Shown: positions 43,970-55,500, counted from the first letter of the stretch. The stretch: DNA of 64,000 bases from Chaetoderma sp. LZ-2023a (GCA_034401795.1 CM067367.1:32563733-32627732); one strand, 5' to 3'. Notes: generated by a model from the sequence alone, not told the origin. Program-made: numbers and translations.

Positions 43970-45625
43970 CACCTGTGCAAAAGTTAAGCACCAGCCAAAA
44001 CAATAGAACGTAGAAACATGATGGTACAACTAGGCTGCCATACTTTTTGTCCCCGCGTTAGCTGACATAATTCCAAGTACGAAATGCACATGCATGCATG
44101 ACTTCACGCCGCTTGATGTCCGTGCGTGGCGGGAAACAGCACACGTGTTCAGTTATGTAAAAGTCCAGTTTGAGGTGTAGAACATTACATACAGATTTAG
44201 GCGACAAGATTAGGAATTTTGTGTTCATGACCGTGGTTTATTTGTACAGAGAGAATTAGCTCTTGATTGTGAACCGCTATGGCAAGACGAAGGTTAAGTG
44301 ATCGGGTGAAATGGCAAATCATAGGCATGCATACCACTGGTATGTCATGCAGAGAGATTGGCAGACAGCTGAACATTAACCATACTGTAATCAGTTGTTT
44401 GATTGCAAAACATGGGCAAACTAACGAGGTGAAGGACAGGCCTAGATCTGGAAGACCGAAGAAGACTACTGCCCGTGATGATCGAGCCCTAGAACGCCTT
44501 GTTAGGAGATCTCCATTCACCAACAGCAGAGTGCTCAGCCAGCAATGGGAAACGCGCAATAGAGTGTCAATGTCTACCGTCAAAAGGAGACTGTATGCTG
44601 CTGGCATGAAAGCTAGGAGACCTGTCAGACGTCCTCTCCTCACTGCACACCACAAAGAGGAGCGTCTGAGGTGGTGCAACAAAAGAAGACACTGGAACAT
44701 GAGATCCTGGAGACGGGTACACTGGTCCGATGAAAGTCGGTTCCTGCTTCATGCCACAGATGGTCGAACTCGTGTATGGAGGTCCAGACGCACGGCGTAC
44801 GACCAACGTAACATCATGGAAGAAGTTCCATTTGGTGGAGCTTCCATTATGATATGGGGGTGCATCTCATTTGATTGTAAGCTGGATCAGTTGACTGTAC
44901 CTGGAACACTAAATGGACAAAGATATCAAGATTCCATACTGGATAGAGTTGTGGTCCCTCATTTTGTAAATCATGCACCTGGAACCCACCCTATATTCAT
45001 GGATGACAACGCCCGACCACATCGTGCTAGAGCTGTGCATGAATACCTCCGCCAGAATGCCATCGAAACCCTACCATGGCCAGCAAGGAGCCCTGACATG
45101 AACCCTATTGAGCATATCTGGGACATTCTGGGAAACATGGTGAGAAGGAGGGATCCTCCTGTGCAGAACCTACAGGAATTAACAGATGCACTCCATCTTA
45201 AATGGCAACGAATACCACAATGGCGTATCAGTCGGTTGGTGACCAGCATGAGACGTCGTGTCCAGGCCGTCATCCAGGCACAAGGTGGATATACCCAGTA
45301 TTAATAATGACAGTCTCAAACTCGTGCACAGATGTTAAACTTCGTTTTCAGACACCATTAATGACAATCTAGCCACGTGTGTCAACTGTAGGGCAATAGT
45401 TGTCAGTTGTGTCAACGTAACCATATTCAGGTCTCGTTTTCAAGTTCAAACAAAAACATACAGTGTTTCCCCACCATCATAATCAGCATTCCTCTAGTTG
45501 CATTATTACCTCTTGCACTAAGATGGATGGGTACATAAATGTTTATGCTATTGCTTTCTTCATAGCACATGAATATACCCTCGCATGTGCGTAAAAATAG
45601 GGTGGTGCTTAACTTTTGCACAGGC

Positions 45626-45626
<1 letters not shown>
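43970..45626 (+). mobile_element. Tc1-type DNA transposon, 1657 bp
   Basis: 24-bp terminal inverted repeats (43970-43993 and 45603-45626; core TGTGCAAAAGTTAAGCACCA) differ at one base. TA is present immediately outside both ends (43968-43969, 45627-45628), as expected for this superfamily, and the insertion is in a (TA)n tract. The element encloses one uninterrupted transposase gene on the + strand. Near-identical TIRs and an open gene suggest recent mobility. Confidence 0.95.
44279..45304 (+). CDS. Tc1 transposase, DD34E, 341 aa
   Basis: It cuts and pastes its own element at TA sites in the nucleus. Seen in order: an N-terminal helix-turn-helix DNA-binding region (MARRRLSDRVKWQIIGMH, MSCREIGRQLNINHTVIS), a GRPKK basic hook at 58-62, a second helical domain (RSPFTNSRVLSQQW, SMSTVKRRL), then the catalytic triad: D151 in HWSDESRF, D243 in FMDDNARPHRA and E278 in SPDMNPIEHIWD. 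Exactly 34 residues separate D243 from E278. GGASIMIWGCIS (187-197) is the usual glycine-rich box. Length is typical of the Tc1 family (~340 aa). The frame has no internal stop, and it lies 286 bases inside the left end and 322 inside the right end. No intron is evident. Whether it is expressed cannot be judged from sequence. Confidence 0.96.
   Translation: MARRRLSDRVKWQIIGMHTTGMSCREIGRQLNINHTVISCLIAKHGQTNEVKDRPRSGRPKKTTARDDRALERLVRRSPFTNSRVLSQQWETRNRVSMSTVKRRLYAAGMKARRPVRRPLLTAHHKEERLRWCNKRRHWNMRSWRRVHWSDESRFLLHATDGRTRVWRSRRTAYDQRNIMEEVPFGGASIMIWGCISFDCKLDQLTVPGTLNGQRYQDSILDRVVVPHFVNHAPGTHPIFMDDNARPHRARAVHEYLRQNAIETLPWPARSPDMNPIEHIWDILGNMVRRRDPPVQNLQELTDALHLKWQRIPQWRISRLVTSMRRRVQAVIQAQGGYTQY

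Positions 45627-45694
<68 letters not shown>
45627..45694. repeat. (TA)n microsatellite
   Basis: About 33 TA dinucleotides abutting the right TIR of the Tc1 element. A shorter TA run lies at its left end, so the transposon entered a TA tract. Confidence 0.95.
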
Positions 45695-45697
<3 letters not shown>

Positions 45698-47112
45698 AAC
45701 AAGAGGCGTAAGAGCCTGTGACGCTCACGTGGAACATTAGCAATTGAACCATTTGCATTTAAACAGATGTAATGGATAATTTTCGCAAAATTCAAAATGC
45801 CCACTAGACAAATTAATCAATAAATATTTCCATTTAATATGTTGGAGCCGACCACGATCATTCCACTCACGTTTCATTGACATCAGACTATTGATTAAGG
45901 AGCAACAGTTTAAATGGTTCACGGAAATATTTTCAGTAAATCCAAAAAAATGTATTAAAACTCTGAATAGAAGCTCTAGAGGCTACCACTATAGCATAGG
46001 ATCCTTCCAGTCAAATTTGGTTAAAATCTACCAAGTGGTTTAAGAGATAGGTTTTAAAGGATTTCTAGATAATTATTTGGAAAATCTAAGATGGCCATCA
46101 AAATAATTTATCAATCAAGATTATCATTTGTGATTTGTTGAAAACTACAGCGCTAAGGTCATTCCAAGTTTTGTTGAAATCGGGCCATTAATTAAGGAAT
46201 AGCTTTTTAAAGGATTTCTGGAAAATCCAAGATGACCATCGGAAACATTTAAATTCTGTAGACAAGTTCTGAAGCCTACCTGCGTAATGTCCTTCCAGAT
46301 GACTTTGGTTGAAATTGACCGTGTGGCTAATGAGGAGTAACCTTTTAACCGATTTCCCAAAAGGTTTGGAAAATCTAAGATGACCATTAAAAAAAAATTG
46401 AACAATCAAAATTCTGAAGCATACCACTCTAGGGGCCTTCCAGACAAGTCTGGATGAAATCACCCCAGCAGTTAATGAGGAGTAGCATTATAAACAATTT
46501 TTCGGCCTTTTTTTTTTTTAAATCATGATGGCCGCCGAAAAAGTGACAAATCAGAATTCTTAGACGAGATCTGAAGCATACCACTCTAGGGTCCTTCTAT
46601 CCAAGTTTGCTTGAAATCGGACAAGTGCTTAATGAAGTGTAGGCTTTTAACTCATTTACAGAAATATTTGGAAAATCCAAGATAGCCGCAGGAAAAATTG
46701 ACCAATTCAATTTCTGTACACATGTTCTGAAACCTACCACACTAGTAGTCTTCCAGCCAAGTCTGGTTGAAATTGTCCAAGCAGTTAATGAGGAGTAGCA
46801 TTTTAAACGGTTCCCCACCATTTTCGGGAAAATCCAAGATGCGCGCCCGAAAAATTGACATATCAATTAGTCTTTTAGGTGATTTTCCAAAGTTTTTTAG
46901 AAAATCCAAGATGGCCACCAACCAAATTGGGTGAATGGCTTTGTGTGAACAAACTTGGATCTCTATGCCCTAAGGATGCTTCACGCCAAATATAATTGGG
47001 ATCAGCCCTGTGGGTCTTGACAAGTTGTTAAAATAAAAAGTTGACGGATAGATCACAGACGGTCGCCATGGCATAACCTCATTTGGCCTTTCAGGCCAGG
47101 TGAGATAATAAT
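45695..47112 (-). repeat. R3 module, long form, reverse
   Basis: AACAAGAGGCGTAAGAGCC at the left and GGCCTTTCAGGCCAGGTGAG at the right. Six to eight ~160-190 bp units repeat CCTTCCAGNCAAGTTTGGTTG, GAAAATCCAAGATGGCC and AATTGACCAATCAAAATTCTG. Confidence 0.82.
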
Positions 47113-47272
47113 GAAACACTGCACATATTTAGTATACTTTTCAAGCATATAGAACAAATTCATTACGAAATCTCAGAATTAGAGACCCAAGTAAATTATT
47201 TATACACAAGCATACCTGTATTTTGGGTTTAGAATGGAGACACTAAGCATTTAGCTTTGAAAGTGTTATTAA

Positions 47273-47513
47273 TATTACCCCTCTAACCCTCATATCAACC
47301 AAAAACGGCTTCTGCAGTGGTCTGGTGAGATGTTCATTTGTAGACTAAGAGAAGATTATTTTTGAAAATATACCACTGGAACGACCGGCTCGGTAACGAG
47401 CCACTCATTCCAGTTGTAGATTTTCAAAGATAGTCTTCACTTGGTCTGCAAATGGACATTTTCTTCGAGAAAATTAAAATTTCCTTCAACAAATTTGAGT
47501 GTTAAAGGGTTAA
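47273..47513. repeat. H1 hairpin element
   Basis: CTAACCCTCATATCAACC ... GAGTGTTAAAGGGTTAA. Centre CCGGCTCGGTAACGAGCCA with one stem base lost. Confidence 0.75.
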
Positions 47514-47630
47514 GAAATCATCAGTTTTTAATCTCATATGATACATAACCATGGCGATCACATATACGCACACAGACACACACAATTTTAACATACGGCA
47601 TTACAAGAATATAAATAATAACAAGGCTTT

Positions 47631-47800
47631 TTAACCCTTTAGTGGTCAAGGCAGACAAAAACACACCGCCGTTATCTTGAGTAGTGTCCAGTTGCACGCC
47701 AACATAACACTGATTTTTAAAATTTACCACTGGAATTACAGGTTCCATCAAAAATAGTCTTCTCTTAGTCAGCAAATGGACATAGAGTATGCAAAAATTT
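47631..47800. repeat. H1 element, core-deleted
   Basis: TTAACCCTTTAGTGGTCAAG ... CACTGGAATTACAGGTTCC jumping to AAAAATAGTCTTCTCTTAGTC. Confidence 0.6.
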
Positions 47801-47887
47801 CATTAGTCCAAATTCCAAGATAGAAGTCTATAAATCTTTTGTTCATTATTATAGAATTGTGATTAGCGATTCCTGAAATCTATGCCC

Positions 47888-47988
47888 CACACACACACAC
47901 ACACACACACCCACATCCCCCCCCCCCAACTACCTCCCAAACCCCCTCCTCACCGCCAAACCACACCCCAACCCGTTCAAGATTCCTT
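47888..47988. repeat. (CA)n plus C-rich tract
   Basis: Twelve to thirteen CA dinucleotides followed by a CCCCCCCCC run and CA/CC-rich sequence. Confidence 0.85.
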
Positions 47989-48234
47989 CGATAGAACTTA
48001 AGTTATCCGGAAATGCAACTCAATTTTCCTAATTGGGTCACATTGATCTTTCAACCATAATATTATTAGGCGTGTTTGTCCTAATGCAGCAATGTTTAGG
48101 TGCCAATGTCCTCCAATCCAACTATGTTCAAAGTATTCAACAATACATTTCTTAAAATGTTAACTTATTTTGGAAACATTTTAACTTATTTCGCAGCTGT
48201 AGTGTATGGAGTAAATTTGACTGCTATGATCTTA

Positions 48235-48445
48235 ACCGTCTGACCAACTGCTGTGAGCCACGAAACAATAATTTCAATGGGTACTAACTCTGGACCTCCT
48301 GAATATTTTGAAAATAATTTGACTGAAAGTTTTTGGTGGCTTAGCCACCAACTACTTTCAGTGAAATTATTTTCAAAATAGTCAGAATATCCAGAGTTAT
48401 ACCTCATGGGTATTGTAGTCTGCAGAAATTCAGCAGGCAGACAGA
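48235..48445. repeat. H2 subfamily C element, complete
   Basis: TTTCAATGGGTACTAACTCT, hairpin ACTGAAAGTTTTTGGTGGC / GCCACCAACTACTTTCAGT, then CCAGAGTTATACCTCATGGG and GTAGTCTGCAGAAATTCAGC. Confidence 0.82.
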
Positions 48446-48451
48446 TAAATA

Positions 48452-49675
48452 AACAAGAGGCCCAAGGCCCCGAGACGCTCACCTGGACCATTAGCATTTG
48501 AACAATTTGCATATAAATAGATATGATCGATAATTTTCGGAAAATCCAAGATGGCCACCCAAAGAATTGACCAATCAAAATTCTGAATAGAAATTCTAGA
48601 GTCTACCATGATAGGGTCACATTAGCCAAATTTAGTTGAAATATGTCAAGCAGCTAAGGAGTAGCATTTTGACTATTTCCGGTAGATTTTTCATAAAATC
48701 TAAGATTTTCACTCAAAAAATTGTTCAATCAAAATTCTAAATAAATTTACTAGTGCCTACCACTATAGAATCCATACAGTCCAATTTGGGTGAAATATGT
48801 CAAGTATCTAAGGAGTAGCAATTTTACAATTTTCGGCACATTTTCCAGAAAATCTAAGATTTCACCCCAAAAATTAACGAATTAAAATTCTGAAAGGACT
48901 TTCTAGAGCCCATCACCACAGGATCCATTCCGTGAAATTTTGTTGAAATCGATTAAAATGGTAAGGAGAAGCAATTTGACAATTTCCGGTAAATTTGTAA
49001 TAAGATCCGAGATTTTCACCAAAAAAAATTGAGGAATAAAAATTCTGAATGGAGGTTTAGCCTAATATGGTTGAAATCGGTCAAAATGTTAAGGAGAAGC
49101 AATATAGCAATAGAATCATAGCAACTTCCGGTAAATTTTTAATAAAATCTCAGATTTTCACCAAAGGTATTTACCAATCAAAATTCCAAATGTCAGTTCT
49201 TGAATCAATGGCACTAGTATCCTCTCAGCCAAATTTGGTTGAAATCGGTCAAAATGGTAAGGAGAAGCATTTTGAACATTTCCGGTAAATTTAAAAAAAA
49301 ATCTAAGTTTGACCCAAAAAATTGAGGAATCATAATTCCGAATGGATGTTCTGGAGCCTACCACAATCGGGTCATTTCAGCCAAATTTTGTTCAAATAGC
49401 TCAGAATGGTAAGGAGAAGATGCAAATTGACAATTTCCGGTACATTTTTCATAAAATCTAAAATTTTGACCCAAAAAAGCTGATGAAACACAATTCCGAT
49501 TGAACCTTCTGGAGCCTACACCATAGAGTCATTCAAGCCAAATTTGGTTGAAATCGACCAACTGGTTAATGAGGAGTAGTGTTTTAAAGCAAAAGTTGAT
49601 GGACGACGGACAGACGACATATGATGGCCATGGCATAAACTCACTTGGCACTTCGGGCCAGGTGAGCTAATAATG
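48452..49675 (-). repeat. R3 module, reverse, ~155-bp internal units
   Basis: AACAAGAGGCCCAAGGCCCC ... CTTCGGGCCAGGTGAGCTAA. Seven units of ~150-160 bp with GTTGAAATCGGTCAAAATGG, TAAGGAGAAGCAATTTGAC and AAAATCTAAGATTTTCACCC. Confidence 0.85.
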
Positions 49676-49902
49676 AAACTGATCAATAATTTTACCAATT
49701 CATATATACATGATTCTTGTATAAATAAAACAATCATATTTCTATATTAAGATATTTTCTTAAATACAAAATCTGTGTGTAAAAGATTAACAGTTAATAC
49801 ATCAATCAATAACACCCAGTGATACACCATCGGTTTATATCATATGAAATCACATTTCTAATATTAATCGAATCTGAATCCAAAAAATAGCCAACGGATT
49901 GG

Positions 49903-50311
49903 CAATGGACCTTTTCAGTTTTAGCTATGCCCCACCCACCTCTAGATAAGCTCCACCCACACTTCGGCCGTGTTGGGATAGATCAATCCCTGAACTACCT
50001 GACACTGAATTTTCTGAAAACTATATATTAAGTAAGATGTTAAATATTTTGAAACTTATTTGACTGGGTGCTGTTGCTGTCTAGGGCAGCAACAGTGCCC
50101 AGTCAAATTAGTTTCAAAATATTCAACAACATGTTTATTAAATAGTAAACATTTAATTAGCACAACAATGCTTAGTTTGTTTTCAATTACGTGTTTGTGA
50201 CCTACTTATTTACATCATTCATCACATCATTGATTATGACATCACTCTCCAGGTCATGTAGTTGATTATGACATCATATGATGGATGGATAAACTGGAAA
50301 GGTTCAATGCG
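49903..50311 (+). repeat. H2L element, best-preserved ends
   Basis: ATGGACCTTTTCAGTTTTAG ... GATAAACTGGAAAGGTTCAA gives ~17-bp terminal inverted repeats. Internal order: TATGCCCCACCCACCTCTAG, GTTGGGATAGATCAATCC, hairpin GACTGGGTGCTGTTGCTGTC / GGCAGCAACAGTGCCCAGTC, TTTATTAAATAGTAAAC, ATTATGACATCATATGATGG. Confidence 0.85.
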
Positions 50312-50323
50312 GTAATATATAAT

Positions 50324-50548
50324 TTAACCATTTCACTGACAAATTCCTGACAAAGTAGATTCTTTATGATATAATGCTTAATCTGTTTCATATTTTGAAA
50401 TTAATTTGATTGGAATCCGTTGCTGCCTAAGGCATCAACAGCTTCCAGTCAAATTAATTTCAAAATATTTAAAAGTTTTCCTGTACCTATATCTCAATTT
50501 CAAGGGCCTTGAAAATGAGATATTGGGAATTCATGGGTGAAAGGGTTA
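50324..50548. repeat. H2-A palindromic element with TTAA ends
   Basis: TTAACCATTTCACTGACAAA ... TTCATGGGTGAAAGGGTTAA. Hairpin GATTGGAATCCGTTGCTGCC / GGCATCAACAGCTTCCAGTC. It lies 12 bases from the H2L element. Confidence 0.8.
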
Positions 50549-50639
50549 ACCTAATTTCTTTCACGGGCGTGTCATGTACCCACGAGATAGGGGCGACAAT
50601 AATTATTTTTAACCCTAACCACACTGATGTGTCAACAGA

Positions 50640-50722
50640 AGAGAAACTGGTGTGCATTTTTCAACAAATTTGGTAGATGATGTTGCTGTCTACGACAGCA
50701 CCATCTTCCACCAAATTTGTAG
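50640..50722. repeat. H2 subfamily D hairpin
   Basis: TTTTCAACAAATTTGGTAGA-TGATGTTGCTGTC faces GACAGCACCATCTTCCACC-AAATTTGTAGAA. Confidence 0.75.
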
Positions 50723-52066
50723 AACAAGAGGCCCAAGGGGCCTGTATCGCTCACCTGGACCATAGGCATTTCAACTAGAATGCTCTTTATCAACAAGATG
50801 GCAACCAAACCATTTATCCGACAATTTCAAAAATTGCAAATTTGATATCAGAATACCCAAAAACACATATAAAACCAATTTCAGCCTCAAAATCCATCAA
50901 GTAAAAAAAAAATCAATTATGGACATCAAACATGCTATATTTTGATTGGCCCATGGTGTCCAGGGTTTTTTACGGATCAACTTCCCTTGAACAAACTTCA
51001 ATGTCCCTTAGTCCCTAATCATATCTGCCAAATTTCAGCCCCGATCCCTTCAGCGGTTCTGGAGAAGTCGTTTTCACTACAACTAGGCCAACCAAGATGG
51101 CCACGAAACCATTCGACCAATCAAGATCCCTTGAACAAACTTGATTCAGCTCTTGCCCTAAATCATATTTCATGAGATTTGCATCAATCCCCTAAGCGGT
51201 TTCGGAGATTTTTAAAGACGTTTCCTAAAATCGGCCTAACTCCAAGATGGCCGCCTGCCAATTTGGCCGATCAGGTTCATTTGAACAAACTTGAATCTCT
51301 ACACCCTAAGGATGCTTCCTGCCAAATATAATTGAAATCGGCCAGGCAGTTCTTCAGAAGAAAACATTTTAAATTTCCCATTGCTTTAGTATGGGAGCTT
51401 TTTGGCTAGAAAAAGATCCAAGATGGCCGCCAAACAATTTATCCGACAGTTTCGAAAATTTCAAATCTGAGCTCAGAATACCCCAAAACACATACAAAAA
51501 CCAATTTGGGCCTCAAAATACATCAAATAAAAAAATTCAATATAGCCGCCAAACATGCTATATTTTGATTGGCCCACGGTGGCCATGTTTTTTTACGGAT
51601 CAACTTCTCTTGAACAAACCTTAGGCCATAATCATATCTGCCAAATTTCAGCCCGATCCCTTCAGCGATTCTGGAGAAGTAATTTTCGCTATAACTAGGT
51701 CAACCAAGATGGCCACCGAACCATTTGACCAATCAAGTTCCTTGAACAAACTTGGTTCACCTCTTGCCATAGATCATATTTCATGAGGTTTGCATCAATC
51801 CCCCAAGCGGTTTCGGAGAAGATTTTGACGTTTCTAAAAATCGGCCAAAATCCAAGATGGCCTCTGGCCCAATTGGACGATCTGGTTCATTTGAACAAAC
51901 TTGGATCCCGATGCCCTAAGGATGCTTCCTGCCAAATATAATTGAAATCGGCCCAGTGGTTCTTGAGAAGTCGTTTAAAGGAAAAGTTGACGGACAGATG
52001 ACGGACGGATGACAGACGGTCAACACGGTATAATCTCACTTGGCCTTTCAGGCCAGGTGAGCTAAA
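50722..52066 (-). repeat. R3 module, long, reverse, two near-identical halves
   Basis: AACAAGAGGCCCAAGGGGCC ... TTCAGGCCAGGTGAGCTAA. The block ~50770-51390 is repeated at ~51400-51990: both halves contain CAAACATGCTATATTTTGATTGGCC-type, TTCAGCGGTTCTGGAGAAG-type and AAACTTGATTCAGCTCTTGCC-type segments in the same order. Confidence 0.85.
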
Positions 52067-52368
52067 AATGAACACCAGTTCATCGTTCAATTTAATTTGA
52101 AAATTTAAAATTTTTACATTAGAATAGGGTTAAGTACGATATGTAATAAATAATCTATTGTGATGAATAGTGTGAAGATAACTTGAAGGAAAGCCATTGT
52201 TACCTAAAGCAATCGCTTCCAGTCAAATTATTTTCAAAACGTTCATCAGCATGCCTTGTGCATTGAGGCACTGGATTTCAATAGTTAAAGGGTTAACACA
52301 AAAATGGTTATTCCCATAAACTAGGATTTCATGTATTTCTTGATACGATCTTTGATTGTTGTATTATT
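52067..52368. other. Downstream flank of EIF2AK1 with an H2-A remnant
   Basis: ~52160-52285 holds a diverged H2-A half (ACTTGAAGGAAAGCCATTGT / GCAATCGCTTCCAGTCAAAT) and an H1-like right end AGTTAAAGGGTTAA. The remainder is unassigned. Confidence 0.5.
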
Positions 52369-52374
52369 TTTATT
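52369..52374 (-). other. Candidate polyadenylation signal AATAAA of EIF2AK1
   Basis: AATAAA on the reverse strand, 20 bases after the stop codon at 52395. If used, the 3' untranslated region would be very short, and another signal further on is possible. Confidence 0.3.
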
Positions 52375-52394
52375 CTTAATTTTTCTACCATTAT

Positions 52395-52541
52395 TTAAAA
52401 TCTTAAGTCAAGTTGTCTCTGTAGTCGTCGAATCATAACATCTTTTCTTCTAAGAGCAATGTGTAGAGATTGGTTCTTTGCCTTCAAATCATTAACCGCT
52501 TTGTTACTCACACTCAGCTGGTCTTCAAGCTCAGCTATTCT
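52395..52541 (-). CDS. EIF2AK1: EIF2AK1 last coding exon (coiled-coil tail)
   Basis: Acceptor TTTTTAACAG|AGAATA. 48 residues, RIAELEDQLSVSNKAVNDLK then AKNQSLHIALRRKDVMIRRL, QRQLDLRF, then TAA. Leucine/isoleucine at heptad spacing (I2, L5, L9, V16, L19...) supports a coiled coil, like the tail that follows the kinase domain in vertebrate HRI. Confidence 0.85.
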   Translation of the reverse strand, partial: RIAELEDQLSVSNKAVNDLKAKNQSLHIALRRKDVMIRRLQRQLDLRF

Positions 52542-55500
52542 CTGTTAAAAAAAACAGATATAGAGTACGCCTCATAAGTTAATGTTTCCAAAACAAAAAC
52601 AGAAACACATTAGTTAGTACAATAATTTAACACAATGTAAGAAATGGTTCATTGAATATTTTGAAAACACGAGGCCCAAGGGTCTATGACACTCACCTGG
52701 ACCATTCACATTTGAACCATTTGCCTTTAAATAGACATGATGGATAAATTAGGATCTGATTCGAGTAGCTGATGTCATTTTCTATATTTTGAAAATATGC
52801 CTGTTGAATGTCCATTTACAGGCCAAGAGAATACAATTCTTTTTAATTTATCACTGGAATGACTGGCTTGGTTATCGAGCCAGTCATTCAAGTCGTAAAT
52901 TTTCACAAATTATTTGTCTGTGTAAATTATTTGCTTGTAAATTATCAGTCTGTGTAAATTATTTGTCTGTGTAAACTATTTGTCTGTGTAAATTATTTGT
53001 CTGTGTAACTTATTTGTCTGTGTAAACTATTTGTCTGTGTAAATTATTTGTCCGTGTAAATTATTTGTTTATTTGTCTATGTAAATTATGTCTGTGTAAA
53101 TTATTTGTCTGTGTAAACTATTTGTCTGTGTAAATTATTTGTCCGTGTAAATTATTTGTTTATTTGTCTATGTAAATTATCTGTCTGTGTAAATTATTTG
53201 TCTGTGTAAATTATTTGTCTGTGTAAATTATCAGTCTGTGTAAATTATTTGTCTGTGTAAATTATTTGTTTATTTATCTGTGTAAATTATTTGGCTGTGT
53301 AAATTATTTGACTGTGTAAATTATTTGTTGTTGTAAATTATTTGTCTGTGTAAATTATTTGACTGTGTAAATTATTTGACTGTGTAGATTATTTGTCTGT
53401 GTAAATTATTTGTCTGTGTAAATTATTTGACTGTGTAAATTATTTGACTGTGTAGATTATTTGTCTGTGTAAATTATTTGACTGTAAATTATTTGACTGT
53501 GTAAATTATTTGACTGTGTAGATTATTTGTCTGTGTAAATTATTTGTCTGTGTAAATTATTTGACTGTGTAAATTATTTGACTGTGTAGATTATTTGTCT
53601 GTGTAAGTTATTTGTCTGTGTAAATTATTTGACTGTGTAGATTATTTGTCTGTGTAAATTATTTGTCTGTGTAAATTATTTGTCTGTGTAAATTATTTGA
53701 CTGTGTAGATTATTTGTCTGTGTAAATTATTTGACTGTGTAAATTATTTGTCTGTGTAAATTATTTGACTGTGTAAATCATTTGACTGTGTAAATTGTTT
53801 GTCTATCCTGAATTTACAACACAGTAAACATTCTGTTAATATATTTGAAACTAATTTGTGCTGCCAATGCTCCCTAGTACCAGTCAACTTTGTTTCAAAA
53901 TATTCAGTATCCTACCTGTATAACTACCTTGAAGTTGAGATACTGCAAATTTAGAGTTCAAAGGTTTAACACCTTCGCCGTTTCTCATTTCCAAAGCAAC
54001 CATAGAGGAAAACGATTATACATTTTGACATTAATTTGACTGGAAGCCGTTGCTGCCCAAGGCAGCCACGGATTCCAGACAAATTATTTTCTAAACATTC
54101 AATAGAATAAGTTTACCTAGAAATGGGTGGAGCATAGCTAGAAATGGGTGGAGCACAGCTAGAAATTGGTGGAGCATAGCTAGAAATGGATGGAGCACAG
54201 CTAGAAATGGGTGGAGCATAGCTAGAAATGGGTGGAGCACAGCTAGAAATTGGTGGAGCATAGCTAGAAATGGATGGAGCACAGCTAGAAATGGGTGGAG
54301 CATAGCTAGAAATGGGTGGAGCACAGCTAGAAATTGGTGGAGCATAGCTAGAAATGGATGGAGCACAGCTAGAAATGGGTGGAGCACAGCTAGAAATGGG
54401 TGGAGCATAGCTAGAAATGGGTGGAGCACAGCTAGAAATGGGTGGAGCATAGCTAGAAATGGGTGGAGCACAGCTAGAAATAGGTGGAGCATAGCTAGAA
54501 ATGGGTGGAGTATCGCTAGAAATGGATGGAGCATAACTAGAAGCGGATCCCTGTAATAATACCATAAAAGCTATATATACCTGATCCTTAGAACAGAACA
54601 GGCTGCTTTTGAGCAGATCCACAGCGGAGGGTCGGTTGATCCCCGATGGTGACATCAAACGCAACACTGTGGCTGCCTGGATTAATAAGAACATTTATAA
54701 CAGAAGCACAACGTGAACAGTATTCACTTTCTAACACACAAATTTCTTCAAGAAAATGTCACTTTTCTCACAGAAAATGTCCATTTGCAGACAAAAAGAT
54801 TATTTTTGAAAACTTCTCGTTTATCGAGCGAGTCATTGCACTGGTATATTTTCAAAAATAGCTTTCTCTTGGCCTGCCAATGGACATTTCTGAAGACAAC
54901 TGTAGAAGACATTTATTGGTAGGCTTAAGTGTTAAAGGGGTAACCATTTAACACGTGAAATTCCAGTGTCTCAATTTCAAGACAACTATACAGGAAAACT
55001 GTTGAATATTTTGAAACTAATTTGACTGGAACCTAACATCACAAAGAATTTGTGATTTCTATCCTCTGAGGGTCCACGGGTTAAAAGTAGATTATAAGCT
55101 TAATCAGTCTTTTATCCAAAATTCTAAATTGAGAAACATCGATTATAAATTGTAAAGTATTTTGTCAATCGTTGGTACTATATATGGCATAAATTTCAAA
55201 ATTAACTAAATAATACAATCACTGGATAACACCACCCACTCACTACACACTAATGCCTGGTCTGAGTTATTATCTTTCAATTTGGTAGAACAACGATCAA
55301 TTATGTGAAAATACAAATTCAACTTTTGAGCAATGGTAACCTTATAGGCTTCTTCCAAGGTTAATCGAGCTATGCAGTTTCATTAACATACTCCAACTTG
55401 AGGGTATAGAATGAAAACCAAAATATGGATGGAAGCTGTTAGCACACGGCGGGCAGGGATACAAATTTATTTTAGCTGTGAGTAGCAGCTCAATAAACCA

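Noticed and set aside
52907-53802. CRISPR-like regular array
   Set aside because: Units are contiguous with no unique spacers, in a eukaryotic intron. It is a satellite. The same applies to the 21-bp and 24-bp arrays.
54091-54534. 147-codon LHPFLAM-type repeat frame
   Set aside because: Second open frame of the 21-bp array; a by-product of the period, with no gene context of its own.
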